Position numbers and translations under genes: made by a program. Below the pieces are notes generated by a model. That model was not told where the DNA came from, did not search any database, and worked only from the letters and a program-made list of their open reading frames with translations. A stretch of 64,000 nt of DNA from Rhodanobacter sp. B05 (GTDB lineage: Bacteria; Pseudomonadota; Gammaproteobacteria; Xanthomonadales; Rhodanobacteraceae), in the NCBI RefSeq assembly GCF_002001085.1, contig NZ_MUNU01000019.1:248001-312000 (forward strand). The letters run 5' to 3'. Shown one piece after another: positions 10,191 through 18,477 of this stretch; the first letter of the stretch is position 1, and every line of letters starts with the position of its first letter.

Positions 10191-10305
10191 AGAAGTGAGT
10201 GGAGAGGAGTGAGAAGTGAGAGAGATCAAGAGCCAGGGTTTGCGGAGAGTGCGGGGAGTGCAAGCTTTCTCTCACTCCTCACTCCTCTTCCCTCACCCCT
10301 CACCC
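10191..10305. repeat. Purine/pyrimidine palindromic repeat (GTGAGGAGTGAG type), copy 1
   Basis: A G/A-rich arm (10191-10225) and a C/T-rich arm (10267-10305), both built from GAAGTGAG, GGAGTGAG and their complements, flank about 40 bp of spacer. The arms would fold into a long imperfect hairpin. The 3' arm overlaps the last codons and stop of argC. The other end abuts the argH start. A second copy with perfect arms is at 33334-33413. Confidence 0.8.
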
Positions 10306-11262
10306 CCGCCCCACCGGGATAGCCGTGTATTCGTCCACGCCGATTGCGCGGTTGATGTTCTGCATGGCCTGGGTCGCCGCGCCCTTCAGCAGGTTGTCCA
10401 GCGTCGCCACGATCACCACGCGCTTGCCGTCGGCGGAGAGCGCAAAACCGCCGATCTCGGCATGATGGCGATGGGCGATGCGGCTGACCCACGGCGCCTC
10501 ATCAGTCACGCTGACCAGCTTCTCGTTCTCGTACGCATGGCGGAACCGCGCCAGCACTTCCTCGCGCTTCAGCGACCGGGTGAGATAAAGATTGGTGGTG
10601 ACCGTGAGCCCGCGGAAATGCGGTGCCACGTGCGGCATGAACTCCACCGGCACGCCGAGCCGGAACGAAGCCTCCTTCTCGTGCATGTGGCCGGTGAGCG
10701 CGTACGGCATCAGGTTGTCGCGCAGCTTGTCCGGATCGTTCTTGTCCGATGGCGTGGTGCCGGCGCCGGAATAACCGGACACGCCGAAACACACCGGTGG
10801 CGCGGCCAGCAGGTCCTTCAGTGGTGCGATCGACAGCTGCATCGCGGTCGCATAGCAGCCTGGATTGCTGATGCGTCGCTCGCCACGCCACTTGTCGCGG
10901 GTCAGCTCGGGCAGGCCGTAATACCAGCGCTGGTCAAAACGATAGTCGGCCGACAAGTCGATGATCAGCGGATCAGCACCCGCTGCATCGAATGCCGCCA
11001 CGCAGACTTCGGCCTTGCCGTTGGGCAGCGCCAGGATCACCACGTCGGCGCCCAGCTTCGGCAGGTCCTCGTGCGCCGGCGCGCTGTAGCGCAGCTCGCC
11101 ATGGTATTCGGACACATGCGCGTCGACGCGCTGGCCGTCCAGCTCGCGCGAGGAGACGAAGGCCAGCTCCAGCACCGGATGCGCGGCGATCAAGCGGATC
11201 AACTCCGCGCCGGTATGCCCGCGCGCACCGACAATACCGATGCGTTTCCTGTTCGTGCTCAT
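10300..11262 (-). CDS. argC: N-acetyl-gamma-glutamyl-phosphate reductase
   Basis: Third arginine step: NADPH-dependent reduction of N-acetylglutamyl phosphate to the semialdehyde. 320 residues, with the Rossmann motif [16 protein letters not shown] and the catalytic Cys in [17 protein letters not shown]. The start is only 3 bp after the argB stop, so the genes are tightly coupled. The last codons and TGA lie in the C/T arm of a palindromic repeat, so the extreme C-terminus has probably been reshaped by repeat insertion. Confidence 0.96.
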   Translation of the reverse strand: MSTNRKRIGIVGARGHTGAELIRLIAAHPVLELAFVSSRELDGQRVDAHVSEYHGELRYSAPAHEDLPKLGADVVILALPNGKAEVCVAAFDAAGADPLIIDLSADYRFDQRWYYGLPELTRDKWRGERRISNPGCYATAMQLSIAPLKDLLAAPPVCFGVSGYSGAGTTPSDKNDPDKLRDNLMPYALTGHMHEKEASFRLGVPVEFMPHVAPHFRGLTVTTNLYLTRSLKREEVLARFRHAYENEKLVSVTDEAPWVSRIAHRHHAEIGGFALSADGKRVVIVATLDNLLKGAATQAMQNINRAIGVDEYTAIPVGRG

Positions 11263-11265
11263 GTT

Positions 11266-12582
11266 TCAGTCCGTCAAGGTTGGCTGCCGCTGCGCGCAAT
11301 GCGCCACGCAGCGGGCAATGGTGTCGAAGTCGTGGATGCCGTACCAGAACACTTTCCAGCGTGGCTGCTTGAGGCAGCCATCGGACTCGGCGTAATAGAA
11401 AGGGTTGACCGGATTGCCGTGGCGCGAGCGCCAGAACAGCCGGGGGGTTTCCTCGCGCATCACCTGCCATACGGCACGCCCCAGGCCCTCGCCCTGCGCG
11501 TCGTCGAGCACGGCGAACTTGTCCAGGTACGGCAGGCCGCCTTCCTCGATGAGGATCATCGCGGTGCGATAGTTCTCGCTGACGTAGATGCGCAATGGCC
11601 GCGTGCGCTCGAAATAATCCGGCACCAGCGTGCGGCCGAAGCTGGACTCGATCAGCGTGCGCATCCGCTCAAGGTCGATACCTTCCCACGAGTCGAATCT
11701 CAGCACTTTCTCGCCACGTCGCACCAGGGTGCCCGAACCCTTGTGGGTGAACAGCTCCTTGGCCAGTTCCGCCGGCCGCGTGATCGAGACTGACGAAGTC
11801 AGCGGCAGGTCGGCCAGCAGATCGGCGATCTGCTCCAGCTTCAGGCGCATCCCGCCGTTGATCCACGGCTGCGCCATCAGGTGTTTGTACTCGGTGGACA
11901 GGTTGATCGAGTCGATCAGCTTGCCCTGCTCGTCGAGCAGGCCACCGGTGCCGGTGAGGAACACGATCTTGTACGGCTGCAGCACGCGCACCAGTTCGTT
12001 GGCGGCGAAGTCGGCGTTGATGTTGAGGATCTGCCCCTCATCGGTCTCGCCGAGGCTGGCGATCACCGGGATCGAGCCGGCACGCAGGCTGGCCTCGATC
12101 GGTGCCAGGTTGATGCTCTCCACCTTGCCGACCAGACCGTAGGTGTCGCGATCGAGATAGCCGGCCATGAACACACCTGTCGCCACCGACGTGGCGCGCG
12201 TGTCCATCGACTGCAGTGCCTCGACCAGCTTCAGGTTCTGCTGCTGGAACACGCGCCGCACGATGCCGAGCGCCTTCGGCGAAGTGACGCGCAAGCCACC
12301 CACGGTGTGTTTTTCGATGCCGGCGGCCGACAGTTCCTCATCCAGCTGCGGGCCGGCGCCGTGCAGCACGATCGGGGTGAGTCCGACCTGCTGCAGGAAA
12401 GTCAGCGACGAGGCGAGATCGGCCAGCTCGTCGCGCAGCACCGCGCCGCCCACCTTCACCACGGCAAAGCGCTTGGCGTCGATTTCGGAGAAGCGCTTGA
12501 GGTATTGCTGGATTTCCTTCGCGCTGCCCATGCTCGAGAGCAGGCGCACGATGGTTTTGCGGGTGTGCTTATGCGTTTCCAT
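11266..12582 (-). CDS. argB: Bifunctional N-acetylglutamate kinase / N-acetylglutamate synthase
   Basis: A 438-residue fusion. The N-terminal amino-acid-kinase domain (about 1-285) shows [25 protein letters not shown] and [14 protein letters not shown]. The C-terminal GNAT acetyltransferase domain (about 290-438) includes [21 protein letters not shown], the acetyl-CoA pyrophosphate loop. This matches the vertebrate-like NAGS/K described in Xanthomonas, so one protein makes N-acetylglutamate from acetyl-CoA and phosphorylates it. AGGA lies 7 nt before the ATG. Feedback by arginine is expected for the family. It lies 15 bp after argE. Confidence 0.95.
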   Translation of the reverse strand: METHKHTRKTIVRLLSSMGSAKEIQQYLKRFSEIDAKRFAVVKVGGAVLRDELADLASSLTFLQQVGLTPIVLHGAGPQLDEELSAAGIEKHTVGGLRVTSPKALGIVRRVFQQQNLKLVEALQSMDTRATSVATGVFMAGYLDRDTYGLVGKVESINLAPIEASLRAGSIPVIASLGETDEGQILNINADFAANELVRVLQPYKIVFLTGTGGLLDEQGKLIDSINLSTEYKHLMAQPWINGGMRLKLEQIADLLADLPLTSSVSITRPAELAKELFTHKGSGTLVRRGEKVLRFDSWEGIDLERMRTLIESSFGRTLVPDYFERTRPLRIYVSENYRTAMILIEEGGLPYLDKFAVLDDAQGEGLGRAVWQVMREETPRLFWRSRHGNPVNPFYYAESDGCLKQPRWKVFWYGIHDFDTIARCVAHCAQRQPTLTD

Positions 12583-12597
12583 GTTTATTCCTTGCGT

Positions 12598-13833
12598 TCA
12601 TCCGTGAACGCGAGAGTCAAAAACCGGCCGTCCCTGGCCGGGCTTTTCAATGATTCGATAAACCGTTTGCGCATAGCGTTCGAGCTGGTCGAGCGCGACC
12701 CACTCGTCGGCGCTGTGCGCCTGGGCGATATCGCCGGGGCCGTAGACGAAGGAGGTGTAGCCGGCAGCCGAGAACAGCGCGGCCTCGGTCCAGAAGTCCA
12801 CCGCGTTGCCGATCGGCAGCTCCAGTTCGTCGGCGATGTCGCGGGCGGCCAGACGGCGTTCCTCGGCTCGCGCGGTATCACCGGCTGGCAGCGAGGCGCC
12901 GCGGAAGGTCTCGGTGAACTCCACCGGTGCGGGCTCCACCAGTGTGGAGAAACGCTGCAGCAACTGGTCAGGATCCATCGTCGGCAGCGGACGGAAGCCG
13001 AAGCGCACTTCCGCTGTCGGTGCGATCATGTTCGCCTTGATGCCACCTTCGATGCGACCGATGTTGAAGCGCAAGCCGGTGAGTCCGCCGAAGCGCTCGT
13101 GCGATTGCGCGGTGACGAAATCCAACGCCGCATCGCCCCAGCGCACGGTCTGGTGCAAGGCGCTGTCGCTGGGCTTCTGCTCGCCTGAGGCGTGGCCGGC
13201 GTGACCGGCGAAACGCATCAGCACCGACTGGATGCCGCGATGCGCCAGCACCGCTTCGGCCCTGGTCGGCTCGGCCACGATCACCGCTTCGTAGCCCCTC
13301 TCCCTGTGGGAGAGGGGTTGGGGTGAAGGTATGTCCGAAGCGGAAGGGCTGGCTTCGCCCGCACCCTCATCCGCCCTTCGGGCACCTTCTCCCGGAGGGA
13401 GAAGGGACTTCAGAAACCCGGCGATGCAGCGTGGATCATTCGCTTCTTCATCCGTGGAAAACAGCAGTGCCATATCGCCGTCGCTGGCATTCGCCACCGC
13501 CAGCAGCGCGGCCGCAGCACCCTTGATGTCGCAGGCACCGAGGCCGATCGCACGATCCGCGGTGACCCGCAGCTTGTGCGGGCTCGCACTCCAGTGCGGC
13601 GAATCCGGCACCGTATCCATATGCACGTTGAACAGGTATTTCGGCTGACCACGTACCGCATGCAGGGTCACTGCGCCGGCGCCGTAGTCGGTCACCTTGA
13701 CGTCGAAACCGGGCAACTGCGCACGCAGATAATCGAAGATGCCGCCGGTGCCGATCGCCCGCGGCGGATTGCGCGTATCGAAACCGACCAGCGCCTTAAG
13801 ATGCTCCAGCGTGGCATCGAGCAACGCGCTCAT
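12598..13833 (-). CDS. argE: N-acetylcitrulline/N-acetylornithine deacetylase (M20), with repeat-derived insertion
   Basis: M20 zinc amidohydrolase. In the acetylated route it removes acetate from N-acetylcitrulline. Metal-site residues: FNVHMDTVPD, LGACDIKG, STDEEAND and VAEPTRAEAV. I start it at 13833 (MSALLDATLEH), where AGG is 7 nt upstream; a second ATG lies six codons earlier. The product is 411 residues, about 35-45 longer than I expect. The excess is explained by residues about 143-180, a Pro/Gly/Ser/Arg-rich stretch encoded by an intergenic-type palindromic repeat (13294-13405) inserted in frame just before the strand YEAVIVAEPT. The catalytic motifs on both sides are intact. Confidence 0.93.
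   Translation of the reverse strand: MSALLDATLEHLKALVGFDTRNPPRAIGTGGIFDYLRAQLPGFDVKVTDYGAGAVTLHAVRGQPKYLFNVHMDTVPDSPHWSASPHKLRVTADRAIGLGACDIKGAAAALLAVANASDGDMALLFSTDEEANDPRCIAGFLKSLLPPGEGARRADEGAGEASPSASDIPSPQPLSHRERGYEAVIVAEPTRAEAVLAHRGIQSVLMRFAGHAGHASGEQKPSDSALHQTVRWGDAALDFVTAQSHERFGGLTGLRFNIGRIEGGIKANMIAPTAEVRFGFRPLPTMDPDQLLQRFSTLVEPAPVEFTETFRGASLPAGDTARAEERRLAARDIADELELPIGNAVDFWTEAALFSAAGYTSFVYGPGDIAQAHSADEWVALDQLERYAQTVYRIIEKPGQGRPVFDSRVHG
13294..13405. repeat. CCCTCTCCC-type palindromic repeat inside argE
   Basis: Two hairpins define the element: CCCTCTCCC-tgt-GGGAGAGGG at its left end and CCTTCTCCC-gga-GGGAGAAGG at its right end, with GCACCCTCATCCGCCC between. The same layout is in noncoding DNA at 38415-38573 and 40762-40903, and shorter forms are at 13856-13878 and 51928-51964. 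Here it is translated in frame within argE without a stop codon. Confidence 0.85.
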
Positions 13834-13855
13834 TGCGAAACCTCGCGACATAGAG

Positions 13856-13890
13856 CCCCTCTCCCCTTGGGAGAGGGGTTGGGGAAAGGG
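13856..13890. repeat. CCCTCTCCC-type hairpin between argE and argG
   Basis: CCCCTCTCCC-ctt-GGGAGAGGGG, a 10-bp perfect stem, followed by GGTTGGGG as in the argE copy. It occupies most of the 76-bp gap between the argG stop and the argE start. It ends about 23 bp before the argE start codon, so it lies in the intercistronic leader of argE. Confidence 0.8.
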
Positions 13891-13909
13891 TGCGAGCGGA
13901 GCGCGACAC

Positions 13910-15163
13910 TCATGCGTCGCCGCTCCGATTCACTTCCGCCCACAGTGTGCTGCTCATGCCGAACAGCTTGATGAAGCCCTCGGCCTCCTCCACGCCCCAG
14001 TCGGCCGACTGCGCGTAGGTGGCTCCCTTGGCATTGAGAATGTGCTTTGACTCGACTGCGACGGCGTTGACGATGCCGCCGTTGGTTTCCAGCGTCACTT
14101 CGCCGTTGACGGTGGACTGGCTCGAGGCAAGGAAGGCTTCCAGGTCGGTCTTCAGCGGATCGTGGAAGAAGCCCTCATAGACCAGCTCCACCCACTTGCG
14201 TGCCACCTCGGGCTTGAAGCGGTTCTGCTGCTTGGACAGCACGGCTTCTTCCAGCGCGCGATGCGCAGCGAGCAACACCGTCAGGCCCGGCGCCTCGAAG
14301 ATGATGCGGCCCTTCAGACCGATCGTGGTGTCACCGGTGTAGATGCCGCGACCGACGCCGTACTGGGCAAACAAGCCATTCAATTTGGCCAGCATCGTGT
14401 GACCGGCAATCTTTTCGCCATCCAGCATCACCGCTTCACCCTTGACGAAGCCGATCTTCACGCGCAGCGGTTTGGACGGCCATTCGGCACGTGGCTTGCA
14501 CCAGCCTGCAGCACCCTCGCCCGGCGCCTGCCAGCGGTCGATCTCGCCGCCGGACATGGTCAGGCCGAGCAGGTTTTCGTTGATCGTGTAGGCCTGCTGC
14601 TTGGCGCGCACGCCGAAGCCACGCTGTTCCAGATAGGCCTGCTCATAGGCGCGCGTCTGCGTGTGCTCCTTCTGGATCTCGCGGATCGGCGCCACGATCT
14701 CGTAGTCGCCCAGCGCCTTCACGGTGAGGTCGAAGCGCACCTGGTCGTTGCCCATGCCGGTACAGCCATGCGCGATCGCCTTGGTACCCAGTTCGGCGGC
14801 ACGCTTCAGCGCGGCCTCGACGATCAGGTAACGATCGGAGACCAGCAGCGGGTACTGACCCTGATAGCCCTCACCGGCCTGCACAAAGGGTTTAACGAAG
14901 CCTTCCCAGATCGCCGGGCCGCCATCGACGGTGACGTGCGAGGCGACGCCCAGCTCCGCCGCGCGCTGTTCGATGAAGGCGCGCTCCTGTGCATCGACAC
15001 CGCCGGTGTCGGCAAACACGGTATGCACGGCCCAGCCGCGCTCCTGCAGGTAAGGCACGCAGAAGCTGGTGTCGAGGCCGCCGCTGAAGGCAAGCACGAT
15101 GTCTTTGTTGCCGGGATTGGGGATTGGGGATTCGGGATTCGGAAAAGCAGGCTGGGACGACAT
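13910..15163 (-). CDS. argG: Argininosuccinate synthase
   Basis: Joins citrulline and aspartate with ATP. The start at 15163 (AGGA about 7 nt upstream) gives 417 residues. The PP-loop [14 protein letters not shown] and [26 protein letters not shown] and [15 protein letters not shown] are family motifs. The first 18 or so residues ([19 protein letters not shown]) precede the first beta strand and are mostly encoded by a GGGATTCGGGATT repeat, so this copy carries a repeat-derived N-terminal extension. It follows the osmC-like gene by 59 bp and precedes argE by 76 bp in the operon. Confidence 0.96.
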   Translation of the reverse strand: MSSQPAFPNPESPIPNPGNKDIVLAFSGGLDTSFCVPYLQERGWAVHTVFADTGGVDAQERAFIEQRAAELGVASHVTVDGGPAIWEGFVKPFVQAGEGYQGQYPLLVSDRYLIVEAALKRAAELGTKAIAHGCTGMGNDQVRFDLTVKALGDYEIVAPIREIQKEHTQTRAYEQAYLEQRGFGVRAKQQAYTINENLLGLTMSGGEIDRWQAPGEGAAGWCKPRAEWPSKPLRVKIGFVKGEAVMLDGEKIAGHTMLAKLNGLFAQYGVGRGIYTGDTTIGLKGRIIFEAPGLTVLLAAHRALEEAVLSKQQNRFKPEVARKWVELVYEGFFHDPLKTDLEAFLASSQSTVNGEVTLETNGGIVNAVAVESKHILNAKGATYAQSADWGVEEAEGFIKLFGMSSTLWAEVNRSGDA

Positions 15164-15246
15164 GGAAGATTCCTGTAATAACGAAAGATGTGTGACGTGC
15201 GAGGTTTGGCCGTTGCGAATCCCTAATCCCCAATCCCGAATCCCGG
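15112..15246. repeat. GGGATTCGGGATT palindromic repeat spanning the argG start
   Basis: Arm 1 (15112-15142) is a run of GGGATTG/GGGATTC units. Arm 2 (15216-15246) is its near-complement (GAATCCC, AATCCCC units). The 73 bp between contain the argG start codon and Shine-Dalgarno. Arm 1 is translated as the argG N-terminal extension and arm 2 as the last residues and stop of the osmC-like gene. In mRNA the arms could pair and enclose the argG ribosome-binding site. A related unit is near 38298-38318. Confidence 0.8.
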
Positions 15247-15714
15247 CTCCTCGACAACAATGCGCGGTTCGCAGCGCACCGGAAAATTCACGGAATTGGC
15301 GATGAAGCAGGCGTGGTGCGCGGTTTCGTGCGCGGCCTCGGCCCTGGCCGGATCGCTGGCGGCGCTGATCGTCACCACGGGATGCAACACCACCTCGACG
15401 AAGCGGCCGCCGTCGCCCTCGGTAGCCATGGTGCCTTCGGCAGCGTCGGTGTACGCCGTCACCACCACGCCGGCGACGGTGGCCATGTGCAGGTAAGACA
15501 GCATGTGGCAGGTCGACAGCGCGGCGACCAGCATGTCTTCGGGATTGTGCCGGGTACCGTCGCCGCGGAAGGTCGGATCGGACGAACCGTCGATCGGTGG
15601 CTTGCCGTCGATGCGGATCACATGATCGCGGCCGTAGTTGCGATAGCCGTCGGTACCGCTGCCGCGGTTGCCGGTCCACTCCACGTCCACCCGGTAGCGA
15701 TGCTGGTGGGTCAT
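15223..15714 (-). CDS. OsmC family protein (peroxide/hydroperoxide reductase-like)
   Basis: A 163-residue OsmC/YhfA-type protein. Both redox cysteines are present: [13 protein letters not shown] and [13 protein letters not shown], as in thiol-dependent organic hydroperoxidases. The start at 15714 overlaps the stop of the preceding PaiB-like gene (ATGA), which indicates coupling. The last residues (EPGFGIGD) are encoded by the GGGATT repeat arm, so the native C-terminus has been replaced or extended. Its place inside an arginine operon has no obvious pathway reason. Confidence 0.88.
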   Translation of the reverse strand: MTHQHRYRVDVEWTGNRGSGTDGYRNYGRDHVIRIDGKPPIDGSSDPTFRGDGTRHNPEDMLVAALSTCHMLSYLHMATVAGVVVTAYTDAAEGTMATEGDGGRFVEVVLHPVVTISAASDPARAEAAHETAHHACFIANSVNFPVRCEPRIVVEEPGFGIGD

Positions 15715-16331
15715 GATTTCGGTTCCTGTTCGGCCATCAGTGCAGCCAGCTCCGCATCGCCATCGCCGTCGCGCTGACGCAGACCAGCGACCACGCCAGC
15801 ACGGTTGCGCGCCGGATGGTTCTGGCTCAGCTTGAACTTGCCTTCGATGCGATCGATCACGACCTCCAGGCCGACGATCGCCCGCAGTGATTTTTCGATA
15901 TGGTCTTCGGGTGCATCGGTGATCTTCCATGGCTGCGGCTGATCGGCCTCATGGTGATCGGTCAGCGTCTGCAGCAGGCCGCGCATCCAAACGGCATCGT
16001 CGATCACCCGCAGTCGGCCATGCACATGCACCACCGCGTAATTCCACGTCGGCACCTCGCGCCCGGTCTCGTGCTTGGTCGGATACCAGTTCGGACTGAC
16101 ATAGCCGTCCGGGCCGCGGAAAATCAGCAGCACCTCGGCACCATCCATCCGCACCAGTTCGTTGCCACGCGCGACATGGCCGTGCAATACATCGCCGACC
16201 AGCTCGAATGGCAGGTGATTGGCGCTCAGCCCGTCCGTCGCATGGGTCACCACGATGGCAAACGGATACGCATGGATCAGTCCGTGCAGCACTTCGGTAC
16301 GCGTCTCGTGGAAAGCCGTTGGCATGTACAT
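15711..16331 (-). CDS. PaiB-type FMN-binding protein
   Basis: A 206-residue member of the PaiB/FMN-binding negative regulator family, with a split-barrel flavin fold. Signatures seen are [50 protein letters not shown] and the C-terminal [13 protein letters not shown]. In Bacillus PaiB affects sporulation and protease genes together with PaiA; a role here is unknown. The start at 16331 has GAGGAC just upstream and lies 8 bp after the argF' stop. The 3' end overlaps the osmC-like start. Confidence 0.88.
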   Translation of the reverse strand: MYMPTAFHETRTEVLHGLIHAYPFAIVVTHATDGLSANHLPFELVGDVLHGHVARGNELVRMDGAEVLLIFRGPDGYVSPNWYPTKHETGREVPTWNYAVVHVHGRLRVIDDAVWMRGLLQTLTDHHEADQPQPWKITDAPEDHIEKSLRAIVGLEVVIDRIEGKFKLSQNHPARNRAGVVAGLRQRDGDGDAELAALMAEQEPKS

Positions 16332-16339
16332 GTCAGTCC

Positions 16340-17347
16340 TCAGTGCGTGCCGATCAACGAAGCCATCACCGCCTTCTGCACGTGCAGACGATTCTCGGCT
16401 TCGTCGATCGCGATGCAGGCGGGCGAATCCATCACCACGTCGGTGGCCTTGATGTTCCGGCGCAGCGGCAGGCAATGGCTGAACAGGCCGTGGTTGGTCA
16501 GCGCCATCTTCGCTTCGTCGACGATGAAGTGCTTGTGCGCCTCGCGGATCGGCTTCTCCTGCTCCCAGCGGCCGAAGAACGGCAGCGCGCCCCAGCTCTT
16601 GGCATAGACCACATCGGCGCCGCTGTAGGCCTCCTTGATGTCGTGGCTGACCTTGAGTGAACCACCGTTCTCTTTCGCGTTCTGTTCGCCGAACGCCATG
16701 TAGCGCTCATCCAGCACGTAGTCCGGCGTGGGGCACAGCAGGGTCACGTCCATGCCCATCTTCGTGGCGATCAACAGCGCCGAATTCGCCACCGCAGTGT
16801 TCAGCGGCTTCGGATGATAGGTCCAGGTCAGCACGTACTTCTTGTTCTGCAAGCTGCCCAGGTGTTCCTTCATCGCCAGCGCGTGGGCCAGCTCCTGGCA
16901 GGGATGGGTAATCGTCTCCATGTTGATCACCGGTACGGTGGCGTACTGCGCGAACGCCTTGATCACCTTGTCCTCGCGATCTACCGCCCAGTCCTGGAAC
17001 TTCGGGAACGCACGCACCGCGATCAGGTCGACGTAACGCGACAGCACCCGCGCCACTTCGGCGATGTGCTCCTCGGTGTCGCCGTCCATCACGCTGCCGA
17101 CCTCGAACTCGATCGGCCACGCATCCTTGCCCGGCGCCAGCACGATCGCATGGCCGCCCAGGTGGAACGCGCCCAGCTCGAAGCTGGTGCGCGTGCGCAT
17201 CGAGGGGTTGAAGAACAGCAGCGCAACCGACTTGCCGGCCAGTTGCGATCCGCGCGGCGTACGCTTGAACGCGGCGGCCTGCTCCAGCAGCGCATCGATC
17301 TCGGCGCGGCTGTAATCCTGGGTGGTGATGAAATGCCGTGGTGCCAT
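16340..17347 (-). CDS. argF': N-acetylornithine carbamoyltransferase
   Basis: Transfers the carbamoyl group to N-acetylornithine giving N-acetylcitrulline. The carbamoyl-phosphate site reads FFNPSMRTRTSFELG (Ser-Met in place of the usual Ser-Thr), with HPCQELAHALA and HCLPLRRN further on. The DGDTEEH loop places a Glu at residues 92-93, where the Xanthomonas acetylornithine enzyme has its substrate-selecting Glu. A Lys at 300 in RRNIKATD corresponds to the Lys reported as carboxylated near 302. I use the second of two adjacent ATGs (335 residues) because GGAG is 6 nt before it. First structural gene after the attenuator. Confidence 0.93.
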   Translation of the reverse strand: MAPRHFITTQDYSRAEIDALLEQAAAFKRTPRGSQLAGKSVALLFFNPSMRTRTSFELGAFHLGGHAIVLAPGKDAWPIEFEVGSVMDGDTEEHIAEVARVLSRYVDLIAVRAFPKFQDWAVDREDKVIKAFAQYATVPVINMETITHPCQELAHALAMKEHLGSLQNKKYVLTWTYHPKPLNTAVANSALLIATKMGMDVTLLCPTPDYVLDERYMAFGEQNAKENGGSLKVSHDIKEAYSGADVVYAKSWGALPFFGRWEQEKPIREAHKHFIVDEAKMALTNHGLFSHCLPLRRNIKATDVVMDSPACIAIDEAENRLHVQKAVMASLIGTH

Positions 17348-17370
17348 CATTTTCTCCAAGCCTCAAACAC

Positions 17371-17395
17371 AAAAAACCCGGCGCGATGGCCGGGT
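17371..17395 (-). terminator. Intrinsic terminator in the argF' leader (attenuator)
   Basis: On the minus strand ACCCGGC (17395-17389), a six-base loop and GCCGGGT (17382-17376) are followed by a run of six T. It ends about 24 nt before argF', so transcription must read through it to reach the operon. Its 5' arm plus one base (ACCCGGCC, 17395-17388) is exactly complementary to GGCCGGGT at 17440-17433, which overlaps the leader ORF stop codon. The two pairings are mutually exclusive. Confidence 0.8.
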
Positions 17396-17430
17396 CTTGT
17401 CGTCGATACACATGAAACGCGCGCGACAGC

Positions 17431-17535
17431 CTACCCGGCCGAATGTCGAATCATCGGTCGGCGCGCACGCGACGTCATGCCAGCGGCCGCGCGGGCGCTG
17501 GTAAGTACGGTGGCGGTATAGACGGCTGAAGACAT
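17431..17535 (-). CDS. Putative arginine leader peptide (34 aa) of the arg operon
   Basis: A short ORF from ATG 17535 to TAG 17433-17431, too short to stand out on its own. It encodes 34 residues with five Arg, four of them in the last 12 codons (SRARRPMIRH), including two CGA codons. GGGA ends 6 nt before the ATG. An internal ATG at 17478 would give a 15-residue version with four Arg. The stop codon overlaps the segment GGCCGGGT that can sequester the downstream terminator arm. Stalling at codons 23-26 would leave that segment free and allow read-through; reaching the stop would cover it. This is a structural inference with no homology support. Confidence 0.6.
   Translation of the reverse strand: MSSAVYTATVLTSARAAAGMTSRARRPMIRHSAG
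17433..17440 (-). promoter_or_regulatory. Antiterminator arm of the proposed arginine attenuator
   Basis: GGCCGGGT on the minus strand, spanning the last Gly codon and the first base of the leader TAG. It pairs over eight G/C-rich positions with ACCCGGCC at 17395-17388, the 5' half of the terminator. It is identical in core to the terminator 3' arm, which is why it can compete for the same partner. Confidence 0.55.
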
Positions 17536-17624
17536 TCGGGTTCCCGGTGACTGGCCGACATCATGGCGAGAATTTCGCTGCCATGCAACAAAAATCTCGG
17601 CCCGTGGCGATCCGGGCCCGAAAA

Positions 17625-17652
17625 TGCCATCGCCGCCCGAAGGCGGCGATGG
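17625..17652 (-). terminator. Terminator after the glycine-zipper gene
   Basis: CCATCGCCGCC and GGCGGCGATGG form a perfect 11-bp stem with a four-base loop 19 bp after the stop at 17672. On the minus strand the stem is followed by CATTTTC. It separates this gene from the argF' leader transcription unit. Confidence 0.7.
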
Positions 17653-17671
17653 TTCAACGGGGTGTCGCGGA

Positions 17672-18199
17672 TCAGTCTACCGGCGTGACCGACACCCGCA
17701 CCCGCAGGCGCTCGCCGGGGTCGTAGTCCAGCCGCGACATGTAGACCTCGCCGCGGTAGCGATATTCCACGTCATAGCCGATGATCCGTCGCTGCTCGCT
17801 GACCGCGTTGACCTCGCGGCAACGGGTCTGCGTGGTTGCGTAGTCTCCACCGTGATCGGAGACCCGGTTGCCGACCGCGCCACCGGCCACCGCACCGGCC
17901 ACCGTGGCCGCGGTCCGTCCGTCGCCCTTGCCCACGGTATGGCCCAGCACCCCGCCGATCACCGCACCGAGCACGGTACCGGCCGCACTGTTGCCGGGGT
18001 CGCGCTGCACCACCTGCTGGTCATAGCACTGCTGCTGCGGCACGTTGGTGCGGCTGACGCCCTGTACGGGATCGGCCCGCAGTACATCGGCCCAACCGTA
18101 ATGGGCATTGTCATCATTGTTGGGATTCGGCGCATTCTGCGCCTGCGCACCCATCGCCATCACCGCCATCACCAGTGCGGAAACCCATAACTTGACCAT
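17672..18199 (-). CDS. Exported glycine-zipper 2TM domain protein
   Basis: 175 residues. The start at 18199 has GGAG 6 nt upstream and begins a signal peptide (MVKLWVSALVMAVMAMGAQA). The middle (about residues 75-115) is a glycine-zipper region: AAGTVLGAVIGGVLGHTVG and AATVAGAVAGGAVGN, typical of SlyB/PcP/Rick_17kDa-type envelope proteins. There is no lipobox cysteine, so it is probably periplasmic or inserted through the zipper rather than lipidated. The C-terminal domain (IIGYDVEYRYRGEVY) is found in many such proteins. Role in envelope integrity is inferred from the family. Confidence 0.82.
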   Translation of the reverse strand: MVKLWVSALVMAVMAMGAQAQNAPNPNNDDNAHYGWADVLRADPVQGVSRTNVPQQQCYDQQVVQRDPGNSAAGTVLGAVIGGVLGHTVGKGDGRTAATVAGAVAGGAVGNRVSDHGGDYATTQTRCREVNAVSEQRRIIGYDVEYRYRGEVYMSRLDYDPGERLRVRVSVTPVD

Positions 18200-18477
18200 G
18201 ACCCGCTCCCGTACTCGATGCAAAACCGATGCGCCATGCGCGCACTGGCAGCATTCCAGCAAAATCACTCTGAATACACGCTTAGGGGTGGCGCGATCCG
18301 TTCAGTCCCAGCACCGCCAAACCGGCCTGCAAGGCGTCACGCGGTACAGGCCGGGACCGGCGCCGGCGCGCCGCGTGACGGGCGAAGCTTCAGCGCCCGG
18401 CGCGACGCCAGCCCCGGCTTGTTAAGATGCGCCGCCGGCTTCGCCCGGCCAGCACGCAACTTTCGCGGATTTGACCG

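Noticed and set aside
10191-10305. CRISPR-like or direct-repeat array between argC and argH
   Set aside because: Units are short, irregular and mirrored, with no unique spacers; it is a palindromic repeat.
13294-13405. A programmed frameshift or intron in argE
   Set aside because: The frame is continuous through the insert and the insert matches a dispersed palindromic repeat, so no recoding is needed.
17348-17430. ArgR operator (ARG box) in the argF' leader
   Set aside because: I could not find a convincing pair of AT-rich 18-bp palindromes near argF' or its upstream region.
17536-17610. A sigma-70 promoter (TTGCAT, 17 bp, CATGAT) for the arg leader near 17565-17605
   Set aside because: Only 3/6 and 4/6 matches to consensus; too weak to list as a feature, although a promoter is expected here.
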